Source: Juglans regia
Lineage: Eukaryota > Streptophyta > Magnoliopsida > Fagales > Juglandaceae
Length of the DNA: 64,000 bases
Direction: 5' to 3'
Assembly (NCBI RefSeq): GCF_001411555.2
Contig: NC_049905.1
Span: forward strand, 5,518,001 to 5,582,000
In this document: positions 57,901 through 64,000 of the stretch, one piece after another
How the letters are laid out: every line of letters starts with the position of its first letter
Numbering within the stretch: position 1 is the stretch's first letter
Program-made: the position numbers and the translations under genes
Notes under the pieces: generated by a model
The model's database searches: none
What the model was told of the DNA's origin: nothing
Seen by the model: only the letters and a program-made list of their open reading frames with translations

Positions 57901-60900
57901 AATCTAAGCCCATACCAGAAAAATCCATACCATACCAAGGTTCTTCATCTTCATCATCACTATCAGCAAAATTAACATGTATTTCACCGTCCTCATTAAC
58001 GTCAAAATCCAAATAAAAAAGGTGAAAAACATTATTTAAGGTTTTGTTCAGAAAGTGATTCCCCCCCATCTCTTTTATCTTTCCTCTATCAAACGGCTCA
58101 AACACACCTCTCAGCAACAATACATCAAGCACAAGAGGAGCGACAGACTTTTTACCTCTAAGATTTTTTGGGAGAGCTTGAAGGGATAAAACCCAACTGG
58201 CAACTGCATCCCTGTCGACATGATTGAGCGTGGAGGGAAGGTCAAGACCGGAGATGACGAAGTAGGCGAGGGTAAGGCTTGAGCTCAACGACTCGGTATG
58301 TGATGAATTGCTAAGAAGGAGAAGACGCTGAGTCAAGGATACCATGACCATGGTTTTCTGGGGCCTTAGCCTATGCGTTAGGCGACGAATTGCTGAGATG
58401 CTGTAGTATCTTATTATAGGCAATTCATCAAATGAATTGTTGAGGAGCTTGAGCGAGCCCAGATGAATTGCTGAGGAGCAAGTGCGACAATCTTGAAGGA
58501 GGTTGGAGCAGAACTCAGTGCCATTGATGAAGACAGAAGAGTATAGAGAACTCGGGCCCTTGAGAGCTTGAGCGAGCTTGCCTAGATTTAGCTCCTCCAT
58601 TCGTTCCGTGTTCTGTTCCCGCCTCCGTTGAAAGCATTCCTCATAAATTTGCTTCCATTCGATCACTAGTGAGGTGTGGGTAGGAGCTTGCTTTTTTCGA
58701 GGGTTTGCTCTTCGAAGAGATGCCGAGAAATGGGAGTAAGAGAGATCTATGGTATGGTTGTTGTTTTGTGGTGAGGGTGATGAGTCAAGAAACAGAAAAT
58801 CGATTCCACCTGGGTCAAATTCCCATCGGATGGCTAGGTCTTCCTCTTTTATGGTCACTGTATAGTTAGTGCTAGGGACGACCGAATGAAAAGAAGAAAA
58901 GGGAAAATAATTTCTTGGAGGAAGAGAGGGACACGAGATTCGGAGGGAAGGGTTAGAGAATGGTAGAAATGGTTCGAGATTTTTGGGAACATAAGAAAGA
59001 AAAAGCTGAGCAGGCTTGATTTCATCTTTTTCTTCCCCAGCAACTACATCTTCCTCTTGTATTTCACAGATTTGAGCGTCAAATTCGTTGAAACTTTCCT
59101 GAATGTTGGTAGTAAAATCCTCAATGGACTGTTGAAATACTTGGTGCATTTTATTGTGACTCTCTCGCAATTCCTTCAGATGTTGTTCAACAACATCAAA
59201 GCGTCGAAGATTATCTTCCATTAACTCTTTGATATTTAGCAATGATGAAGTGATGTTTTCCATTCTTACGGATTATGAAGCCGATGCCAAGAAAAGACTG
59301 GCTCTCGATACCACTTGTAACAAACCCCAAGTACTTGCTGTAATTCTTCTGTTAATAGACTCCTTCGAGGGGAGCAACCTCCATAGAAGATGAAGAAGAG
59401 AGAGAGAAAATAAAAGTATATTTCTAATTAAGATTTTTCATGTCATTACAAAGAGAGACCCCCACTACATATACTAGTCAGACCTCTAATAACTAACGGG
59501 CCAAAGCCCAGTACACTGAAACATCCCTTATAACAAAAGGCCAAACACACGGCCAAGTCCACAAACAAAAGGCCTAAAGGCCAGATAGAAGTAAGTAAAT
59601 GGACCATGGGTCTACAATTAACCACTGGGGCTGAGCCCAAACCTCTTGCCCTTTATTATCGCAGAACAATGTCCACAGTGACTCCATTCCACTCCTGTAG
59701 AGGTACAGGATTGTGACACCCTAGCCATATGGCTTCATCTGATATAATGCCAAATAATAGACTAATGGGTTTCAGTGCTTGGAATGGCCTGCCACACGAA
59801 GTAAGAATTTGCAATTCTGTTATTTATCAATACGTCCTCTTTCTGATTGCTTTCCCTAAATACGATCAATTCTGTTACGGCCTGGGTATTTTTTTGTGCC
59901 ATGCATAGAACCATGCCATGCTTGGAATATGAAAGGAAACATGTATAAAGGGCTGAATACTAGCTGTCCGTACAAGTATAACAAAAATGTCAATGTTTTG
60001 CACTTCTTGATTCTGACCAGTCGTGTTGGGATAAAACTAGATAGTGCATGGATCACAAGATCACTTGGCTTGATGTTTCTGCTTCCTTTCATCAACCAAA
60101 TTTGACTATTGGCTCATACAAGAGCTAACTTTTTCTGGTCAATCATCTTTTAGCTCAAAAGTATCAGTTATTTTGTTGCTTGGCAATTCAAGAATATCTG
60201 GTAATCCCCCATTTATTGAGCGCATCAAGCTTGAAGGTCACAACAAGTTATTGCCAATAGTTCTTTTACTTAAGTAGTGTCCTTTCTTTCAAGGTCTGCA
60301 GTTTTCATTATGTTTCCTGCTCCTAGCAGCTTTGTTTATCACAAGGTAAGAGACTTCTTTCATAATCCCATGATGCTCCCAACCACTCCCCCAGCCCCCA
60401 CACTCTCCTGCATTCACCCCCTCTTCCGGTCAATATTGAAACAATAAGGGGATGCTTGAGGAATGAGATGAGATGAGAATTTTGTGAATATTAGCGACTG
60501 TGAATAATAGTGAAATGATTTGAATTACGATATTTTATTGGGTTTTGGGAAAGGATGGAGAAAAAAATTGAATAAAAATATTATAAAATTTAAAATATTG
60601 TTAAGATATTATTTTTTAATATTGTTTTTATTTTGAGATTTGAAAAAATTTAATTATTTTTTATGTTTTGTTTGGAAGTTTGGGAAAGTTGTAATGATTA
60701 GGTAATGATTAAATGAAAAAGTTGAAGATTTGAAATTAAAAAGTTTTTATATTTGAGTGATGTTTGGGAAGGAAATTATGAGAAATTTTGAGATGAGATG
60801 AAATGAAACCACTCTATTCCCAAACAACCCCTAAGTTTACAAGATGCTGTATTCTCTGTTCTTAGGGTGTGCATGTAATAAGGGGTTGTCAGGGATGGGG

Positions 60901-63017
60901 ACCAGGGGCTAGGTGTGCTGAGGTTGTGATGAAGGAAAAAAGATACATGGGGTTTTTGTCATTCTTTCATTAACTTCCTTTCAAAAAATTACCTTCCAGA
61001 CCGGGACTTTTTTCCAAGCTTCATCTTTGGGGGTTGTGAAGGTGAATTTCATTGAATCCAATGCATTGGGAATTGCTTATGTGAGAAGCTTTAGAAAATT
61101 TAACTAGAACACAGTATCTGGTTAGTACTCGAACACAGCATTTGATAATTTAACAGGAAGGGAAAAAATCTCAACAAATCCCATGAAACGTCGAAAGACA
61201 TCCTAACGATTTTGAAGGTTTGGTTTATGATGGGGCTTAAATGAAAGTGTATGGGGTACGTTATACCGATCTATCATCAAATTCCTTATTGGATGGCAAA
61301 AAGTGATTATCAATTTGTAGCTTTGTAAGATGCTCAAGTTTTCCTTTCTATTGGCTGTACCTACTCCCCATTAACTCCCAACAGCACATAAGTTGGATAT
61401 TGTATTTTAAAATTACCTGCCCCCTGTTCCTTAATTTAGTTAATATTCATCACTCAGAGTAACTAGAATGTGGTTTCTCTGCTTCGTTCAAATGCTATTG
61501 TTCCTGTACTTAGTTTTTCCATGCTTTCTCCATTTTCTGAACTCATTGTCATTTTTTGTTTACAGTACTAATAAGTTAGTTCTTGATGAAACAGAGATTA
61601 GGAGGACCACAAGGACTGAATATGGACTGGAAAGCAGCACCAGCTAGCCCAAGCTCCTATATTGTCAAGAGGGTTTTGCGCTTAGAGATTCCAATGGATA
61701 GCTATCCAAATGTAAGCAACATGGACAATCTGTGGATGCATTATGTAACATTGATGCCTCAATTCCTACATTTCTATTGAATGCTTTGAAAGTTAGGAAA
61801 ATATCTGTATCCATGTTCCCTGGATGCTTCTGACATGTTATAAGCTTAAGGGTACTAACATTACTCTTCATTTCAGTACAACTTTGTTGGCCGGCTGTTG
61901 GGCCCTAGAGGCAATTCACTAAAGCGGGTGGAAACATCTACAGGTTGCCGTGTGTTTATTCGTGGAAAAGGTTCAATAAAAGATCCTGAGAAGGTACTAC
62001 TTCTACTTCGGCTCATTTAGTGGAGATATCCTTTTAGATGATTTCCATGTTTATCCCACCATATATCTATTCGTGGTTCTTTCATTAATCGTTGCCTTTG
62101 CTTTTCTATTCTCAAGGAGGAGTCATTAAGGGGAAGACCAGGCTATGAGCATCTGAATGAGCCGCTGCACATTTTAATCGAGGCTGAATTACCCGCTAGT
62201 GTGATTGATTTACGGTTGAGACAAGCACAAGAAATCTTAGAGGAACTTCTCAAACCTGTGGTATCATTTTTAATTCTCATTTCTTCTTTTAGAGTCTTCA
62301 AATACAACGAAATCATGCTCCTTCTATCATAGCAAAAAAATTTTTTGTTGTTTGCACATGGTCCATCTGATAGTGTTGGGTGATAGAGGAGCAATATTAC
62401 TAATCAGAAAGACAAAAACACATTGATTGTGAGACTTTCAGCATTATGCGGAAATGTTCTTACTCTTCTACCATCATATGGAATTGAGGATATCTGAACT
62501 TAGGGCATCACTACTGACTTTTGGATTATCACAATGTTGTAATTTCTCCTTTGAAGATCTTGTGCAATGTTAGTTTCCACTTACAGTGCACTTGCTTTCA
62601 CCGTTCAGTTGCGTGTTTACTCATTCTATTAAATATGTCACACAATTACTCAATCAAGTCTTATCTTCCTCCCAACATAGTAACATTTAGCCAGTCCACA
62701 ATTTTGTTGTATGAAGTGTCCTTTAAATTTGCATGTTCTGGATGAAGAAAGAATAATTCTTACTCGTGCATCATATGCCTTAATGCGTCTTTTCTAAAGA
62801 TTCCTTGCACTGCATAATTACTATTCCCTTATGAGATACTTGGACTTACTCCATTTTTGGTGTGCAGGACGAGTCGCAGGATTTTTATAAGACGCAACAG
62901 TTGAGGGAACTGGCTGTGCTAAATTCCAATTTTAGAGAAGAGAGCTCTCAACCAAGCGGGAGCATCTCTCCGTTCACTTCCAGTGGAATGAAAAGGGCCA
63001 AAACTGGTCAATATTGA
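54916..63017 (+). CDS. STAR-family KH RNA-binding protein (quaking-like)
   Basis: I joined seven exons: 54916-54995, 55106-55194, 55834-55985, 61595-61711, 61877-61993, 62117-62260 and 62868-63017. They total 849 nt (282 residues), all GT-AG, with continuous family motifs across each junction. Residues 27-60 form the STAR N-terminal (QUA1-like) segment, [20 protein letters not shown]. The single KH domain is at about 130-230 with the GxxG loop as GPRG at 155-158 in [18 protein letters not shown], then [10 protein letters not shown] and [20 protein letters not shown]. The C-terminus (GMKRAKTG) is the usual plant end. The family binds RNA in the nucleus; the rice member SPIN1 acts in flowering control. 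Intron 3 (55986-61594) is enlarged to 5.6 kb by a retrotransposon, a 536-bp duplication and a MITE. Whether it is still spliced correctly cannot be read from DNA. Confidence 0.93.
55904..56439 (+). repeat. Host segment duplicated around the retrotransposon, copy 1
   Basis: 536 bases: the last 82 bases of KH exon 3 with its splice donor, plus 454 bases of intron. The same sequence recurs at 59719-60254. One difference was found (G at 56072, A at 59887). Copy 1 is in its original upstream context. Confidence 0.97.
56445..56707 (-). repeat. 3' LTR, truncated
   Basis: Starts TGTCACAATCC just after the polypurine tract and matches the 5' LTR (59456-59718) for 263 bases, then stops. The last 140 bases of the LTR are missing. 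Five bases (TAGTC, 56440-56444) lie between it and host sequence. Confidence 0.92.
56708..56720 (-). promoter_or_regulatory. Polypurine tract
   Basis: AAGGGGTAGGATT on the minus strand lies immediately before the 3' LTR start TGTCAC, the place where plus-strand priming occurs in LTR retroelements. Confidence 0.75.
56936..59263 (-). CDS. Chimeric 775-residue ORF of the retrotransposon, with PHD-finger and prenyltransferase-like segments
   Basis: One uninterrupted frame from a true ATG 38 bases after the primer-binding site. Residues 1-75 form a charged coiled coil ([20 protein letters not shown]), as at the start of some gag proteins. Around 330-369, [13 protein letters not shown] and [13 protein letters not shown] resemble the beta subunit of protein geranylgeranyltransferase I. 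Around 460-500, [20 protein letters not shown] and [11 protein letters not shown] match the PHD finger of ING-type H3K4me3 readers. The finger stops after KGKW, so the final C-x2-C zinc pair is missing. A motif LDVLL-x2-G-x-F-x-PFDRG occurs on both sides of the PHD part (about 382-397 and 520-535). Near 655-670, [15 protein letters not shown] could be a membrane helix; I do not recognise the rest of the C-terminal third. No gag zinc knuckle or pol motif. It is probably transposon-borne captured sequence rather than a cellular gene; expression is unknown. Confidence 0.75.
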   Translation of the reverse strand: MENITSSLLNIKELMEDNLRRFDVVEQHLKELRESHNKMHQVFQQSIEDFTTNIQESFNEFDAQICEIQEEDVVAGEEKDEIKPAQLFLSYVPKNLEPFLPFSNPSLRISCPSLPPRNYFPFSSFHSVVPSTNYTVTIKEEDLAIRWEFDPGGIDFLFLDSSPSPQNNNHTIDLSYSHFSASLRRANPRKKQAPTHTSLVIEWKQIYEECFQRRREQNTERMEELNLGKLAQALKGPSSLYSSVFINGTEFCSNLLQDCRTCSSAIHLGSLKLLNNSFDELPIIRYYSISAIRRLTHRLRPQKTMVMVSLTQRLLLLSNSSHTESLSSSLTLAYFVISGLDLPSTLNHVDRDAVASWVLSLQALPKNLRGKKSVAPLVLDVLLLRGVFEPFDRGKIKEMGGNHFLNKTLNNVFHLFYLDFDVNEDGEIHVNFADSDDEDEEPWYGMDFSGMGLDLPLDPNEPTDCLCNQVSYGEMVACDNPNCKIEWFHFGCVGLKEQLKGKWRTWLGLQVSVNTNLAPQLLDVLLTKGAFKPFDRGREHISVFTLFNVRCYVVSPHRCIPLSLTVKYTDTINTHPFAKNFRVVQLPWVNMITRKAPVHRSVSFITKVILRNITGLTYMEQVAYISENHLLEIFGFFMSAPENLRWLALVIAILVAVVRDQARITGTLGSKFVTVPIFSIVVEWLIAWKNMNINRYMLNNSTTGEIFTKYLGKEQEAYQGNTRDYVNSAELEAQEKFSLLKWVANERGFVTNKSQEDFQFSMPQSTLEMTMLKIM
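59301..59315 (-). promoter_or_regulatory. tRNA primer-binding site
   Basis: AGTGGTATCGAGAGC directly follows the LTR end. It resembles the common plant initiator-Met site TGGTATCAGAGC with one inserted base. Confidence 0.7.
59316..59718 (-). repeat. 5' LTR, complete
   Basis: 403 bp on the minus strand from TGTCACAATCC to GGGTTTGTTACA, with TGT…ACA ends. A primer-binding site similar to the initiator-methionine type (TGGTATCAGAGC) follows at once, with one extra G. Confidence 0.9.
59719..60254 (+). repeat. Host segment duplicated around the retrotransposon, copy 2
   Basis: Direct copy of 55904-56439 that starts abruptly inside exon 3 sequence, directly at the outer edge of the 5' LTR. It then continues into unique intron at 60255. 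It carries a second copy of the exon 3 splice donor at 59800/59801 but lacks the exon 3 acceptor. Confidence 0.97.
60448..60831. mobile_element. Long-form GAGATGAG MITE with TAA target duplication
   Basis: A 384-bp element flanked by TAA (60445-60447 and 60832-60834). Ends are inverted repeats GGGGATGCTTGAGGAA and the inverse of TTCCCAAACAACCCC, with GAGATGAGATGA just inside both. AT-rich interior, non-coding. The 3-bp TAA duplication fits PIF/Harbinger MITEs. It lies in intron 3 of the KH gene. Confidence 0.85.
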
Positions 63018-64000
63018 TATAACGAGCTCAACCTTCTACTATGTTTCTCTAGTACACAGTTTGAAGAACTCTTGCCAATTCAGGGCCCTGGTTGCATCTC
63101 AGTTCTGTATAGCCACAAAGGGAGGGCCTTGCTGATATTTCTGAAGCGTGAAGACGGGTAGTTTCCAGTTATACAATCTTTAACAGGGGAGATGAGGGGG
63201 AAATTCTTTTTACTTTGTCATTGTTGTTGCTTGCACTTGTAACAGGAAACTTGAAGGTTGACCTGTTTATATCTAACAAGTCCGGACTGTATCACCCATA
63301 TCACTGGTGCAATATGTGATCTTTTGGGGAGTTGAGGTTTAGCTGATTGACTATGGCAAAAAATAGAGAAGTATTCAATTTAGTGAGTCCAGTGACATAT
63401 ATACTACTTGGTGAACTTCACCGGATTTGGGATGAGAGAATGTGCTTATGGTGGACTATATAATAGTTTTTTTTAGCAAGGTGGACTACTTGAACATCTT
63501 AGGAAAGCAACTAAGCAAAGACAGACATTTTGGCTTGGAACTAAATTGTGATCCAAAAACCCGATTTTGCAATCTGAAGGACTCAGATTGCATGCATGAA
63601 TGCCATCTTTGCATGATATTGACAATGATACGTTACTTTATGTGAGCATTAAAACTCGGCACAAAACCTACAATAGCTTGCAACTCATCATCGACATAAC
63701 ATCTAGTGACAGGAGAGAAACTACGAACGATTAAGCAAGACTAGTGTAGGGAACACAATTTGACCTTAGGCCCTCACCTGATAATAAACTTGGACAAAGC
63801 AGCAAAGCAATTCATCCTAAAAACCAATCTATCTACATTATGTGAAAAGGATAGAGGAGATATGCAAGGCACCCCACTCCACTCAATAAAGCAAGCAAGC
63901 ACAATACGTTTTGAGTGTTTTATCTTCTCCTCGCCTTCTTCCTATTCTTCTTCCCAAAAGAGAGATCAAGAACTACGCAATTTATCGTTTATAATGTATC
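63018..64000. other. 3' region of the KH gene and downstream DNA
   Basis: Likely 3' untranslated region for the first few hundred bases, then intergenic DNA. No complete gene seen; a possible minus-strand exon at the very end is listed separately. Confidence 0.5.
63920..63972 (-). CDS. Possible terminal exon of a gene on the minus strand (partial)
   Basis: On the minus strand an acceptor-like TTGCGTAG is followed by a frame reading LDLSFGKKNRKKARRR and a stop at 63922-63920. The basic tail and acceptor are plausible for the last exon of a gene lying beyond the window edge. It is too short to identify and may be chance. Confidence 0.2.

Larger units (their letters stand above)
56440..59718 (-). 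mobile_element. Young non-autonomous LTR retrotransposon carrying host-gene-like fragments
   Basis: In minus orientation: 5' LTR (59718-59316, 403 bp, TGTCAC…GTTACA), primer-binding site AGTGGTATCGAGAGC (59315-59301), a 775-codon frame, polypurine tract AAGGGGTAGGATT (56720-56708), and a 3' LTR cut short at 263 bp. The shared 263 bases of the two LTRs appear identical, so insertion is recent. There is no protease, reverse transcriptase, RNase H or integrase, so any movement depended on another element. The element lies antisense to the KH gene, in its third intron. Confidence 0.9.

Noticed and set aside
56936..59263. Long minus-strand frame as an ordinary cellular gene nested in the KH intron
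   Set aside because: It lies exactly between a primer-binding site and a polypurine tract inside two near-identical LTRs, and its recognisable parts are truncated pieces of different families.
1..64000. tRNA, rRNA or organelle-derived inserts
   Set aside because: No cloverleaf, rRNA or plastid/mitochondrial gene sequence was recognised by eye on either strand; a covariance-model scan was not possible.

Overview
This is a stretch of nuclear DNA from a flowering plant: intron-rich genes, GT-AG introns, very AT-rich intergenic DNA and dense transposon debris. A short AT-rich inverted-repeat element with GAGATGAGATGAG-like ends recurs many times. I associate that family with Fagales, particularly walnut/hickory relatives (Juglandaceae), so that is my best guess for the source. 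It rests on repeat style alone and is not proven.

Layout. 1-3650 is intergenic. 3896-13708 (+) is a complete 20-exon gene for the mitochondrial ABC half-transporter ATM3/ABCB25, which supplies sulfur to cytosolic Fe-S cluster assembly. 13.9-17.5 kb holds short inverted-repeat elements and LTR-like debris. 17656-21622 is a full-length but coding-dead hAT transposon bounded by an 8-bp target duplication, with a younger short element nested in it. 24307-24482 (-) is a textbook MIR319 hairpin, with a likely pri-miRNA promoter near 26.6 kb. 27.5-28.8 kb is CACTA debris with TTCGAAC-rich subterminal repeats. 29.6-32.0 kb is a small non-autonomous LTR element. 32-41 kb is gene-free and carries several small transposons, three of them with recognisable flanking duplications.

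43050-43814 (+) is a HEMK2/N6AMT1-type glutamine methyltransferase with an intron in its 5' leader. 45248-50992 (+) is a six-exon coiled-coil protein of unknown function; its third intron holds two 5'-truncated LINEs placed head to head. 54916-63017 (+) is a seven-exon STAR/KH RNA-binding protein gene.

The most unusual locus is the third intron of the KH gene. It holds a young non-autonomous LTR retrotransposon (56440-59718, minus sense) whose internal region is one uninterrupted 775-codon frame with no protease, polymerase or integrase. The frame contains stretches resembling unrelated host genes: an ING-type PHD finger and a protein geranylgeranyltransferase-I beta segment, both recognised by eye. 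The insertion is flanked by a 536-bp direct duplication of host DNA (part of exon 3 plus intron) with one mismatch, instead of the usual 5-bp duplication. The 3' LTR is truncated and its junction carries a short filler that looks templated. The five host genes have no obvious shared pathway; the window reads as ordinary plant gene spacing with heavy transposon traffic.
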